DNA from: a bacterium
Lineage (GTDB): Bacteria > Myxococcota_A > Bradymonadia > UBA7976 > UBA1532
Length of the DNA stretch: 64,000 nucleotides
NCBI GenBank assembly: GCA_030427205.1
Contig: JAUHXC010000001.1
Coordinates: forward strand, 868,001-932,000
Reading direction: 5' to 3'
Each line of letters opens with the position of its first letter. Within the stretch, counting starts at the first letter, position 1. The notes under the pieces are model-generated. The model saw only the letters and a program-made list of their open reading frames with translations. It made no database searches and was not told where the DNA came from. The position numbers were made by a program, and so were the translations under genes. This document shows positions 26,029 through 35,188 of this stretch, piece by piece.

Positions 26029-26210
26029 GGCGCCATCGGGCGATGGGTGCGCTCTCGTCGGGGGTTTCGGCCGGTCCATCCGGCAATATCCGGGCCATGG
26101 CCGCACCACCCCGCGGTCCGACACGAGCCCTCGAAAGAAAAGTCTGCGCCGCCTTGCCCGGTCCCGGCGCCCGGCGGGTTCCACCGGTGAACAGCATCAC
26201 AGGAGCCGCC

Positions 26211-28106
26211 ATGAACCGCGCCACTCTCGCCGTCTCGAGCATCATCGCCGTCGCCGCCGTCGTCGCCGCCCCCGCTGCGCACGCCGCCACCAAGCCCGCC
26301 ACCGCGGTCGCACGCATCGCCGGCACGGTGCTCGACGAGGTCATCGGTTTCGGCGTCGGCGCCGGCCTCGACGCCTTGCTCGGGGTGTCCGATACCGCAC
26401 CGGCCAACCTCTCGGAGGAGGCCTTCGGCCGCATCGACAGCATCGTCAGCAACATCGTGGTCAACGGCCGCTTCGCCGACCACAAGATCACCGTCAACCA
26501 GGTCGTCTACGACGCGAAGCACTACTACCGTGACGCCGACGCGGCGCTCGCGTACACCACCGCCAAGGACATCGCCCGGCGGGCGGGCAACGCGGCGGTG
26601 TCGATGAGCACCTTCGGGCTGCGGGGCGTGCCGGGCTACGGGCTGATGAAGTCCATCGAGATCGCGTTCATCCAGGAGGCCGCCGCGGCCAAGAACATCA
26701 GCGGCGACCTCGCGGGGCGCGACAACGAGCTGCGCAACATGCGCAACATCGCCCTCGGCGGGCTGGCCCACCTCGACGCCATGGAGGAGGCCTGGCACAC
26801 CGCGCAGACCAGCAAGTACGGCCTGTACCGCCACCAGTCGCGGCATCACTACGACGGCTGGTACCAGAACCTGTACCAGAAGGCCTGCTTCGACGGCCCG
26901 AGCGGCCGGGTGTGCAGCACCGATGAGTGGAACTGCAAGGTGACGTGGCCCAAGGCGACCTTCGACAATACGCTCAGCGACGATCACACCTGCGAGAACT
27001 CGCAGGCCGAGTACACCGACGCCTACCGCAAGCGCTCGCAGCAGCTCGCGCTGGACCACGCCGAGATCTTCGGGGCCGACTCGAGCTTGCGGGTGCAGCT
27101 GGCCGTCGTCGCCGAGATCGCCGACCGCTTCGGCACCCAGACCAGCGTGATCAACCACTACATCTACAACCACGGCTACCGGGTCGGCACCCACCCGCGC
27201 ATGCTCGGCGACGTCGACGGCGACGGCAACGACGACATCGTGGCCATCGGGAACGGCGCGGTCTCAATCGCGCTCTCCAACGGCAGCGGCGGCTTCGGCG
27301 CCCCGGTCGCGTCGGTCGCCAACTTCGCCCCCAACGCCGGCGGCTGGACCGCCGAGCACCCGCGCTTCATGGCCGACATCAACAACGACGGCTACGATGA
27401 CCTGGTCGGCTTCGGCGGGGCCGGGGTCTACGTCGGCTACTCCAACGGGTCGGGGCTGGGCAACCCGGTGCTGGTCTTCGACAACTTCGGCTACGACCAG
27501 GGCTGGCGCACCACGAGCCATGTCCGTGATGTGGCCGACGTCAACGGCGACGGCCGGCCCGACCTCATCGCCATCAACGACGCCGGGGTGTTCGTGGCGC
27601 TCAACAGCACCGGCGGCTTCCACCGCTACACCACCTGGACGACCGCTCTGACCAGGAACAGCGGCGGCTGGACCGTCGCGAGCTACCCCCGCATGCTGGC
27701 CGACGTGAACGGCGACGGCATGGCCGACCTGGTCGGCTTCGGCTACGGCGGGGTCGCCGTGGCGCTGTCCGACGGCCAGGCCTTCGGTACGCTGAGCTGG
27801 TGGTTCACCGGCTTCGACTACCTGCGCGGCTGGCGGGTCGGGGTGCATGAGCGGCACATGGCCGACGTGAACGGCGATGGCCTCGCCGACATCGTGGGCT
27901 TTGCCCAGAACGGCGCCCATGTGGCGCTGTCGAGCGGCACCGGCTTCGTGAGCGACGGGCAGTGGCACGCGGCCTATGGCGCGGGTCAGGATTGGAGCGC
28001 GGCGCACTTCCCCCGGGCGCTCGGCGACATCAACGGCGACGGCGCCGCCGACATCGTCGGCTTCCACCGGGCGACGACCTACAGCAGCCTGGCCACCTTC
28101 CCCTGA
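26211..28106 (+). CDS. Secreted FG-GAP/VCBS-repeat protein
   Basis: A 631-residue protein with a Sec signal ending AHA-AT (about residue 25); AGGAG lies 5 nt before ATG 26211. Residues 30-320 form a helical, unrecognised domain with scattered Cys. Residues about 325-631 hold five beta-propeller-type repeats, each with a calcium-binding D-x-D/N-G-D-G motif (DVDGDGNDD, DINNDGYDD, DVNGDGRPD, DVNGDGMAD, DVNGDGLAD, DINGDGAAD). These repeats bind calcium and often mediate adhesion or carbohydrate binding. The frame is open upstream into the 42-bp repeat array, but the signal peptide and ribosome binding site fix the start. Confidence 0.8.
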   Translation: MNRATLAVSSIIAVAAVVAAPAAHAATKPATAVARIAGTVLDEVIGFGVGAGLDALLGVSDTAPANLSEEAFGRIDSIVSNIVVNGRFADHKITVNQVVYDAKHYYRDADAALAYTTAKDIARRAGNAAVSMSTFGLRGVPGYGLMKSIEIAFIQEAAAAKNISGDLAGRDNELRNMRNIALGGLAHLDAMEEAWHTAQTSKYGLYRHQSRHHYDGWYQNLYQKACFDGPSGRVCSTDEWNCKVTWPKATFDNTLSDDHTCENSQAEYTDAYRKRSQQLALDHAEIFGADSSLRVQLAVVAEIADRFGTQTSVINHYIYNHGYRVGTHPRMLGDVDGDGNDDIVAIGNGAVSIALSNGSGGFGAPVASVANFAPNAGGWTAEHPRFMADINNDGYDDLVGFGGAGVYVGYSNGSGLGNPVLVFDNFGYDQGWRTTSHVRDVADVNGDGRPDLIAINDAGVFVALNSTGGFHRYTTWTTALTRNSGGWTVASYPRMLADVNGDGMADLVGFGYGGVAVALSDGQAFGTLSWWFTGFDYLRGWRVGVHERHMADVNGDGLADIVGFAQNGAHVALSSGTGFVSDGQWHAAYGAGQDWSAAHFPRALGDINGDGAADIVGFHRATTYSSLATFP

Positions 28107-28223
28107 CCGGAGCTGGCCGACCGTGGCGCGCGCTGGTCTGGAGCGTCGCCTGCGAGCCCCGTTGCATTCGCCCGGGGGCGGCGTTAAGCATGACCCGCTG
28201 CCGAACGGACAGGGCCGCAGATC

Positions 28224-28912
28224 ATGAGCACCATCGAGCGCCTGGAGTCTTCGGTCCGCAGCGACTTCCGATCGTTCCCGACGACCTTCACCCGGGCGTC
28301 GGGCGTGCCGACCGACCGCCCGCGCCCGCCGCGGCAGGCGTTCGAAGGGGCCCGCGTCCGCCGGGCGCTCGACGCCGCGCAGACCGCGGCGCTCGATCGG
28401 CTGGCCCGGGAGCAGCGGGTGACCCTGAACATGCAGCTGCTCGCGGCCTTTGCGACCCTGATGGGGCGCTGGTCGGGGCAGGCCGATCTGGTCATCGGCA
28501 CCCCGGTCGCCAACCGGGGGCACGAGGGCTCGGCCTTCGACCTGACGTTGAACCTGCGGCGCCACGCGGGCCACATCAGCGTGATCTTCGAGTACGACGC
28601 GGCCTTGTTCGACGGCCCGACGATCGAGCGGCTGGCCGACAGCTTCGCGGTGCTGCTCGGCGGCCTCGTCGACGCCCCCGACGCGCGGCTGATGGACCTG
28701 CCCTGGGTGCCGGCCGAGCATGCCCGGCGTGCCGCGCTCGATCGAGACGGTCGCGGCGGTGCTGGCGGTGCTGGAGGCCGGCGCGGCCTATGTGCCGTTC
28801 GACCCCGAGCAGCCGGCGCGGCGCCTGGGCGGCATGCTGACCGACTGCGCGCCGTCGCTGCTGATCGCCGCGCAGGCGGTCGCGTTGGCCGCGGCCGGTG
28901 AGGAGCGGACCG
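28224..28912 (+). pseudogene. Decayed NRPS C-A fragment
   Basis: The frame from 28224 reads a mid-condensation piece (VPTDRPRPPRQAFEGARVRR, TLNMQLLAAFATLMGRWSG, GTPVANRGHE), then jumps straight to GSAFDLTLNLRR and FEYDAALFDGPTIERLADSF. Compared with the intact synthetase at 36834-40970, about 85 residues are missing at this jump, along with the N-terminal half including HHxxxDG. Near 28720-28750 the homology shifts by one frame and continues as an adenylation-domain start (VLEAGAAYVPFDPEQPARRL), ending at 28923. There is no A3 motif, PCP or anything else. This is a remnant of a lost C-A module. Confidence 0.75.
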
Positions 28913-30190
28913 ATGCGGGATGATCACGCCGGGCTCGACGCGGCGGCGCGCGGGCGGCTGCGCGACGCGTTGAGCCGGCTCGACGGCGACCCGGGGCCCG
29001 ACGCGTATGCGGCGTTGAGCGCGCTCGTCGCGCCGACCGAAGTCCGGGTCGAGGCGCCCGGCCCGTGGCTGCCGTGGGTCGACGCGGCGCGGCGGGCGTG
29101 GTCGGTGGATGGCCGCCCGCCGGCGGTGCCGGGGCTGCCGCCGTGCCTGCAGCTGGCCCGCCGCCCGGCCTGGCCCGGCGCGCCCGCGATGGCGCCCGAC
29201 GTCGGCTGCGCGGCCGCGGCGGACTGCCCGGTGGGGCGCTGCGCGCATCGGGGCGAGGCAAAAGACGGCGGCGCTGCAGACGGGCCCGCGCCGCTGCGGT
29301 TCGGCGACGCGGCGGCGGCGGCGCGCGGGGCGGCGGCGGCGATCTGCGCCGCCTGGGGCCATGGGCTGTCGCCGGTGTTCGACGACTGGCTGTCGGCGAT
29401 GCGGGCGATGAACCCCGACGTGGGCCCCGCGCGCTTCGAGTTCTCGCTCAAGCGCGCGGGCGACGCGCTGGCGCCGCGGCTGCGGGTCGTCGACCTCGAC
29501 CCGGGCGCCGTCGACGACGCCGCGGGGGCCGCGCGGCGGTCGCAGGTCGCGTCGTGGTACGCCGCGCGCAGCACCCCGGCGATCGGCGAGGCGGCGCGGC
29601 AGTTCATCGACCTCTTCGGCGTGCACCACGGCCCGCGGGCGGGGCTGTCGGTGGGCCTCGACTGCCCGCTCGACGGCGGCCCGCCGCGGCTGCAGCTCTA
29701 CGCCCACCAGGGCTTCGGCGATCAGGCGCCCAACCGGGCCCATCTGCTGGCGGCGCTGCGCTGGTCCGGCGCCGATCCCGACGCGGTGGCGCGCATGGCC
29801 CGGCTGATCGCCGACCGCGGCGTCGCGCTGGTGGTCTTCGCGCCGGGTCCGGGCGACCCGCGGGGCGTCAAGGTCTACGTGGCCGCCCCCTTTGCGCTGG
29901 CGGCGCCGGCCCTGGACCTGCCGGCGCTGGCGCCGCCGCCATACGCCGTCGACTGGAGCCTGGCCGTCTGGCGCTGCGGCGCGGGCGGGCTGGCGTGGGA
30001 GAAGCGGGACTTTCCGCTCGCCGGCCACCCCCAGCAGAGCGCCGGGCCGCTGGCGGACTTCGTCGAGGGGCTGCCGCCCGCCGAGCGCACGCGGGCGTTG
30101 GCGCTGTTCGACGGGCGGGCCTTCCTGCCGTGGTTCACCTGGAACAGCGTGCGCCCGGGCGCCCGGACGCTGTACTTTCACGCCCGTTGA
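28913..30190 (+). CDS. Unrecognised cluster enzyme, possibly ABBA-type prenyltransferase
   Basis: A 425-residue protein; ATG 28913 follows GAGGAG. I do not recognise it firmly. The C-terminal half repeats a strand pattern: SVGLDCPLDGGPPRLQLYAH (about 245-265), VVFAPGPGDPRGVKVYVA (about 305-323) and a final RTLYFHAR. Arg/Lys-x-x-Tyr strands of this kind, after an Asp- or Gly/Pro-rich turn, recall the repeats of the PT-barrel (ABBA) aromatic prenyltransferases, where basic and Tyr residues hold the diphosphate. The N-terminal third is Ala/Pro-rich with several Cys. It is upstream of the sulfotransferase and TauD genes on the same strand, so a tailoring role is likely. Confidence 0.4.
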   Translation: MRDDHAGLDAAARGRLRDALSRLDGDPGPDAYAALSALVAPTEVRVEAPGPWLPWVDAARRAWSVDGRPPAVPGLPPCLQLARRPAWPGAPAMAPDVGCAAAADCPVGRCAHRGEAKDGGAADGPAPLRFGDAAAAARGAAAAICAAWGHGLSPVFDDWLSAMRAMNPDVGPARFEFSLKRAGDALAPRLRVVDLDPGAVDDAAGAARRSQVASWYAARSTPAIGEAARQFIDLFGVHHGPRAGLSVGLDCPLDGGPPRLQLYAHQGFGDQAPNRAHLLAALRWSGADPDAVARMARLIADRGVALVVFAPGPGDPRGVKVYVAAPFALAAPALDLPALAPPPYAVDWSLAVWRCGAGGLAWEKRDFPLAGHPQQSAGPLADFVEGLPPAERTRALALFDGRAFLPWFTWNSVRPGARTLYFHAR

Positions 30191-30212
30191 ACGCCGCCCA
30201 TTGGAGCAGCAG

Positions 30213-31151
30213 ATGAGCGTACGTCGGCCCACGCGGGTCTATCGCAACCACCACCTCGACTCGACCCGCTGGGCGGCCTACACCGCCCGCCCGGGGGACG
30301 TGGTGGTGTGCAACGCCTACAAGTCGGGCTCGACGTGGATGCAGCAGATCATCCGGCTGCTGATGGGCGCCTCGGCGGACGACATGTACGCCCTGCGGTC
30401 GCTGTCGATCTGGCCCGAGGTGCGCCACCGCAACGGCTCGCTCGACGACCTGAAGGCGATGCTCGACGCCGCCCCCGACCGGCGGGTGATCAAGAGCCAC
30501 ATCCCGCTCGACGGCATGCCCTTCTTCGACGTGGCGCAGCACGTCTACGTCGGGCGCGACCCGCGGGACGTCTTCATGTCGCTGTACAACCACTACAGCA
30601 GCTTCACGGACAAGGCCTACGCCGTCTTCAACGACACCCCCGGCCGGGTGGGTGAGCCCTTGCCCCGCTGCCCGGACGACCCGCGGGCCTTCTGGCAGCA
30701 GTGGATGACCCGCGGCTGGTTCGAGTGGGAGTCGGAGGGCTACCCGTTCTGGGGCAACCTGCACCATGTGGCGACCTTCTGGCCGGTGCGCCACGCGCCC
30801 AACGTCCTGTTCGTGCACTACGGCGAGATGCTGGCCGACCTGCCGGCGCAGGTGCGGCGGGTGGCCGACTTCCTCAACATCGAGGCCTCCGACGCGCGGG
30901 TGGCCCGTGTGGCCGACGCGACCCGCTTCGCCACGGTGCGCGCGGCGGTGGACAAGAACCTCGCCGAGCGGGGCAACGAGGGCCCGGGCATGCTGCGCAA
31001 CGGGCTGGCGTCGTTCTTCAACAAAGGCACCAACGGCCGCTGGCGGGCGGTGCTCGACGCCGACGACCTGGCGCTGTACGCCGCGGCCAAGGCCCGGGTG
31101 CTCGCGCCCGACTGCGCCGCGTGGCTCGAGGATGGGGGGCCGCTGCCGTGA
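30213..31151 (+). CDS. PAPS-dependent sulfotransferase
   Basis: A 312-residue protein; ATG 30213 follows GGAG. The 5'-phosphosulfate loop is YKSGSTWMQQ (about residue 37), the 3'-phosphate motif is VYVGRDPRDVFMSLYNHY (about 113-130), and the late loop is FFNKGTNGRW (about 270). This is the cytosolic aryl/alcohol sulfotransferase layout (Sulfotransfer_1), which moves sulfate from PAPS to a hydroxyl. It is coupled to the TauD-type gene (GTGA). In this cluster a hydroxylated peptide or its precursor is the likely acceptor. Confidence 0.9.
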   Translation: MSVRRPTRVYRNHHLDSTRWAAYTARPGDVVVCNAYKSGSTWMQQIIRLLMGASADDMYALRSLSIWPEVRHRNGSLDDLKAMLDAAPDRRVIKSHIPLDGMPFFDVAQHVYVGRDPRDVFMSLYNHYSSFTDKAYAVFNDTPGRVGEPLPRCPDDPRAFWQQWMTRGWFEWESEGYPFWGNLHHVATFWPVRHAPNVLFVHYGEMLADLPAQVRRVADFLNIEASDARVARVADATRFATVRAAVDKNLAERGNEGPGMLRNGLASFFNKGTNGRWRAVLDADDLALYAAAKARVLAPDCAAWLEDGGPLP

Positions 31152-31999
31152 AGCAGGCATCGTTCACGCTGAAGCGGCTCGGCGCCATCGGGGCCGAGGT
31201 GCACGACATCGACCTCTCGGCGCCGCTGCCGGCGGCGACGCTCGACGGGCTGATGCGCGCGGCGGCGGCGCACGGGGTGCTCGTCTTCCGCGGGCAGCAC
31301 CTCGGCGAGGCCGAGCAGCTCGCCTTCACCCGCACTTTGGGCGAGTCGGACATCACCCACCTGACCGCGATGATGCAGGCCCGCTTCGCCGAGCCCGAAC
31401 AGGCGCCGTTCCACCGGGGGGCCGATCCGGACGTGATGTACTTCACCGACGGGCCCGACTTCCACGACACCGGCTTCGCCGACGACGGCAAGGGCTTCGG
31501 CTGCTTTCACGCCGACCTCTCGTACCGGGTCGAGCCGCTGCAATACACGCTGCTGTCGGCCCTGGCGGTGACCGCGGTCGGCGGCGAGACCGAGTTCGTC
31601 GATACGGTCGCCGCGCTGGCCGATCTGGGCCCCGGTCGCGCGCGCGCGCTGGCCGGGCGCACCGCGCAGCACGTGCGCGAGGAGCATCGCAGCGGCCGGG
31701 TGCACCGGGCGGCGCATCCGGCGGTGGTGCGCAACCCCCACGCGCCGGTGGACGGGCTGTACATCAACCGCAGCTTCACCCGCGCGATCGAGGGGCTCGA
31801 CGACGGGGCGCTCGGCGATCTGCTCGACCACGTCGAGCAGCACCCGGCCCGCTATCGCCATCGCTGGGCGGTGGGCGACGTCGTGCTGTGGGACAACCTG
31901 CGGGTGCTGCACCGCCGCTGCGGCTATCCGCCGGGGCAGAACCGCATCATGCGCCGCACCCAGGCCCGGCGGGTGGTGCCGACCGCGCCGCCGGGCTGA
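31148..31999 (+). CDS. TauD/TfdA-family Fe(II)/2-oxoglutarate dioxygenase
   Basis: A 283-residue enzyme; start GTG 31148 overlaps the sulfotransferase stop. The iron site is HAD in CFHADLSYRV (about residue 120), with the distal His in WDNLRVLHRR (about 258) and the 2-oxoglutarate-binding Arg shortly after (RIMRRTQARR). The family hydroxylates or desaturates amino acids and small acids. Coupling to a sulfotransferase suggests that it makes the hydroxyl that is then sulfated (inference). Confidence 0.9.
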   Translation: MKQASFTLKRLGAIGAEVHDIDLSAPLPAATLDGLMRAAAAHGVLVFRGQHLGEAEQLAFTRTLGESDITHLTAMMQARFAEPEQAPFHRGADPDVMYFTDGPDFHDTGFADDGKGFGCFHADLSYRVEPLQYTLLSALAVTAVGGETEFVDTVAALADLGPGRARALAGRTAQHVREEHRSGRVHRAAHPAVVRNPHAPVDGLYINRSFTRAIEGLDDGALGDLLDHVEQHPARYRHRWAVGDVVLWDNLRVLHRRCGYPPGQNRIMRRTQARRVVPTAPPG

Positions 32000-32031
32000 G
32001 CGCTTTCCCACAAGCTCTCGAGCGGGACGGC

Positions 32032-33504
32032 TCAGCCGCCGTGGGCGGCGATCAGATCGGCGAACAGCGCCTCGATCTCCTTGACCCGCGCCGCGCGCGC
32101 GTCGAGGGTGCGCACCATCTCGACCGGGATGAGCAGCGCCGTGGGCGGCACGTAGTCGATCTCGAACCCGTCGTAGAGCGCGCGCACCATGCGCTCGAAC
32201 ATCAGCCGCAGGCGCCGCGGGAAGCCGGTCTTGACGCCGATGAGCTGGTGCTCCCAGGCCGACGACATCATCTGGGCGACGCCCGCGGCGATGGCCTGCT
32301 CGCGGTCCTCGAAGGCCGCGATCGGCCGCCGCTCGGGGTGGAAGAGCGCGTCGCTGGCGTCCCGCGCGCCCCGCGCCGTCGCCGCCATGGCCGGGCCGAT
32401 GACCGGCGACATGTGCAGCCCGTCGCGGAAGGTGCCGCTGGCCATCGACAGGCCGTCGACCGACAGCGGCCCCACGAGGGGGAAGGCGTCGAGCGCCACC
32501 GGGCGGTTGCCGACGAGCGCCTCGACGAACCGCGCGGCGCCCAGCGACATGTCGATCTGCTGCTGGGCCCATGTGATCAGGCTGTGCATGTCGGAGATCA
32601 CCGGCCGGTCCCGCGGCGCGAGGTGCACCGTCGATGTGGCGCCGATGTAGAGCCGGTCACCCTCGCGGGGCACCACGTGCAGCCCGCAGCCCGCAGCCCG
32701 GTTCGGGGTGCGGATGACGTGGCTGTGGCGGCGCATCGGCGGGCGCACCAGCAGCGCGGTGCCCACCGACGTGATCAGGCGGGGGATGCGCCGGGCCAGC
32801 GCCGGATGCCCGTCGAGCAGGGCCTGGCAGCGGGCCCCGGCGGCCAGCACGGTGTGCGCGGCCGTGACGGTCTCACCGCTCTCCAATACGGCGCCGGTGC
32901 AGCGCCCGCGGTCGATCTCGAGGCGCTGGGCGGCCCCGTCGATCAGGGTCACCCCGGGGTCGTCTTCGAGGCGTCGCTCGAGCGCGGCGAGCAGCTGCGC
33001 GCTGCTGATGCGGCCCTCGCGGGGGATGTACAGGGCGTCGAGCGCGCGGGTATTGGCGTTGGGCATGAGCCCGGGCACATCGGCGGGGCGGACCCGCTCG
33101 TGGGCTTCGCCATGGGCGTCGAGGCTCTCGACGATCGCGGCGAAGTTGTCGTCTTCGATGGGGCCGGCGACCGTATTGCGGATGATGAACGTGCCCGGGT
33201 GATGCGCGACGCGCAGGTCGGGCGGCAAGCCGGCGTTGAGCTGCTCGAGCCAGGTCGGCCAGCGCTTCAGGGCCTCGACGGCCAGCGCGTGCTTGAGCCG
33301 ACCCGGCGCGTGGCGCAGCCCGGCGGCGGTCACCTCACCCCAGGTGCCGGTCATGGCCCCCGCGGCGGGCGAGGCGGCGCCCGGCCGTCGTCGCGGCCCG
33401 ACCAGCGTCACGGTCAGGTCGGGGTCGCTCGACCGCGAGGCGAAGGCGGCCGAGAGGCCGAGGGCGCCGTTGCCGATGATCAGGATGTCGGATGTGCAGC
33501 TCAT
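32032..33504 (-). CDS. FAD-dependent oxidoreductase, DAO family
   Basis: A 490-residue flavoprotein. The start ATG 33504 has GGAG upstream and opens into the dinucleotide motif IIGNGALGLSAAFA. Further features are the DAO-type PGAASPAAGAM near residue 45, IPREGRISSAQLLAALERR and GTFRDGLHMSPVIGP near the FAD site. It resembles glycine/D-amino-acid/sarcosine oxidases; the last 110 residues (AWEHQLIGVKTGFPRRLRL onward) are an extra helical tail not usual in the family. It is the final gene of the minus-strand run after the two transporters (37-nt gap) and probably oxidises an amine of the peptide or a precursor. Confidence 0.8.
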   Translation of the reverse strand: MSCTSDILIIGNGALGLSAAFASRSSDPDLTVTLVGPRRRPGAASPAAGAMTGTWGEVTAAGLRHAPGRLKHALAVEALKRWPTWLEQLNAGLPPDLRVAHHPGTFIIRNTVAGPIEDDNFAAIVESLDAHGEAHERVRPADVPGLMPNANTRALDALYIPREGRISSAQLLAALERRLEDDPGVTLIDGAAQRLEIDRGRCTGAVLESGETVTAAHTVLAAGARCQALLDGHPALARRIPRLITSVGTALLVRPPMRRHSHVIRTPNRAAGCGLHVVPREGDRLYIGATSTVHLAPRDRPVISDMHSLITWAQQQIDMSLGAARFVEALVGNRPVALDAFPLVGPLSVDGLSMASGTFRDGLHMSPVIGPAMAATARGARDASDALFHPERRPIAAFEDREQAIAAGVAQMMSSAWEHQLIGVKTGFPRRLRLMFERMVRALYDGFEIDYVPPTALLIPVEMVRTLDARAARVKEIEALFADLIAAHGG

Positions 33505-33541
33505 CGTTGCTCCGTGGTCGCGTCGTCGGGGCGCGCGGCGT

Positions 33542-35188
33542 TCAACCCGGGGCGCCATCGGGTCGCGGGCGGTCGCCGCGGGCGACGGCGACGGCGTCGT
33601 CGACCATGCGCCCCTCGGCGATGGCGATGGCCCGGTCGGCGCGGTCGAAGTACCGGTCGTCGTGGCTCACCGCGATGATCGTCTTGCCCTGCGCCTTCAG
33701 CTCGGGCAGCACCACGTCGTAGTAGAAGCGGGTGGTCTCGGGGTCCTGGTTGGCGGTCCACTCGTCGAAGACGCAGATCGGGCGGTCTTCGAGCAGCGCG
33801 ACGACCATCGCCAGCCGCATGCGCTGGCCGGTGGAGAGCGCCAGGGTGTCGAACGCGCCGTCGGCGTAGCCCACCATGAACTCGATGCCGAAGCGCTCGA
33901 GCAGCCGGTCGACCCGGTCGGCGTCGACCGTCTGGCGCAGGCCGTAGAGCTGCTTGAAGAGGTGCTGTCCGCTGAGGATCGCGGTGAAGCGGTTGCGGTA
34001 GATCTGCCGGTCGCGCGGGCTCTGCGCCCGCCCGTCGACCCGCAGGCTGCCCCGGGTGAGCGGGTAGAGCCCCAAGAGCATCTTCATCAGGGTGGTCTTG
34101 CCGCTGCCGTTGCCGCCGGTGACCAGGATGAAGTCGCCGCGGGTGATGCTCAGGTCGATCGGGCCGACCCGGAAGCCGCCGCCGTCGTAGACGAACTCGG
34201 CGCCGCGCAGCTCGATGCGCTCGAAGGGCGGCGGGCCGTCGGCGGGCAGCGGCGCGGCGTCGCCGGGCTCTTCGGGGATGGCGTCGAGCACCTCGGTGAT
34301 GCCGGCGGCGGCGGCCTCGGCCCGCGCCCAGTCGGGGATGGCCACGGAGAGCCCGAAGATCGGCCCCAGCCCCTGCTGCACCAGGGTGACGAGCTCGTAG
34401 CCCAGCACCGGCCCCAGCCCGATGCCGTCGGCGTCGGCGAAGGCCGCCGGGCCCCAGGTGAAGGCGTAGATGATGAGGAAGGTGCCGGTGAAGGTGGCGA
34501 CGCCCAGCTGCTGCAGCTTCACCTGCCGGTCGTAGACCGCGTCGGTGGCCTGCAGCATGTCGTCGACCACCTGCCGCGAGAGCTCGCCGTCGAGCTTGAC
34601 CTGCACGAAGCCGTCGAGCAGGTGGCCGACCCGCTCGCCGAGCGCGCCGGTGGCCTGGCCGAGCGCCTTGCCGTGGGTGCGGAAGGTGCGGATGCCGGGC
34701 ACCAGCCGCCAGAAGCCGACGCCGACGCCGATGAGCCAGATGACCAGCGCCTTGGTCGAGATGGTGCCGACGATGAGGGTCAGCGCGCCGAGGAAGACGA
34801 TGTGCTGCACGCCGCTGGCCCAGGCCTCGATGGTCGAGGAGAAGTACGACAGCTCGCCGGCGGCCCGGGACAGGCGCGCGTCGAGCTGCTCGACGGCCCG
34901 CAGGGGCGAGCGGGACATGGCCCGGGAGAGGTCGTCGCGCAGGCCGCGCTGCACGTCTTCGAAGGCCTCGACGATGCGGCTGGCCGCCGCCCGCTGGGCG
35001 CCGTACATCACCGCGAGCACCAGCAGGAAGACGAAGCCGGTGCTCAGCGACGCGCGGCCCGAGGTCGCGGTGGCCCAGTTGGCGACCGCCACGGTGCCGC
35101 CGGCGAGCAGCCCGCCGACGCTGGAGAGCAGCAGGATCGCGCGCATGCGCCCGGGGGCGTAGCGCCGCACCAGCTCGAGCATCTTCAT
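33542..35188 (-). CDS. ABC half-transporter, cyclic-peptide-export type (B)
   Basis: A 548-residue fusion of a six-helix membrane domain (about 1-330) and an ATPase domain. Walker A is TGGNGSGKTT, the signature is LSTGQRMRLA, and Walker B is ICVFDEWTANQDPE followed by the H-loop SHDDRYF. The LSTGQ and DEWxAxQDP forms are typical of the SyrD/PvdE group, which exports nonribosomal peptides or their precursors to the periplasm. Its start overlaps the stop of the second half-transporter (ATGA); the pair probably forms a heterodimer. Confidence 0.9.
   Translation of the reverse strand: MKMLELVRRYAPGRMRAILLLSSVGGLLAGGTVAVANWATATSGRASLSTGFVFLLVLAVMYGAQRAAASRIVEAFEDVQRGLRDDLSRAMSRSPLRAVEQLDARLSRAAGELSYFSSTIEAWASGVQHIVFLGALTLIVGTISTKALVIWLIGVGVGFWRLVPGIRTFRTHGKALGQATGALGERVGHLLDGFVQVKLDGELSRQVVDDMLQATDAVYDRQVKLQQLGVATFTGTFLIIYAFTWGPAAFADADGIGLGPVLGYELVTLVQQGLGPIFGLSVAIPDWARAEAAAAGITEVLDAIPEEPGDAAPLPADGPPPFERIELRGAEFVYDGGGFRVGPIDLSITRGDFILVTGGNGSGKTTLMKMLLGLYPLTRGSLRVDGRAQSPRDRQIYRNRFTAILSGQHLFKQLYGLRQTVDADRVDRLLERFGIEFMVGYADGAFDTLALSTGQRMRLAMVVALLEDRPICVFDEWTANQDPETTRFYYDVVLPELKAQGKTIIAVSHDDRYFDRADRAIAIAEGRMVDDAVAVARGDRPRPDGAPG

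Larger units (their letters stand above)
25392..26210. other. 819-nt intergenic block with structured repeats
   Basis: No gene is supported. Several frames are open through it only because the 42-bp repeat is a multiple of three and lacks stops. It holds a GGCGACC...GGTCGCC hairpin around CCCCATGGGG (about 25570-25594), a perfect 16-bp inverted repeat and a tandem array (separate entries). Confidence 0.6.

Noticed and set aside
25457..26497. Minus-strand Cys/Gly/Met repeat protein over the 42-bp array
   Set aside because: All frames are open because the unit is a multiple of three without stops; it also runs antisense into the VCBS signal peptide. No ribosome site seen.
28720..28923. Separate small adenylation-type gene
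   Set aside because: It is only the start of an A domain without A3 or later motifs, continuing the decayed frame before it.
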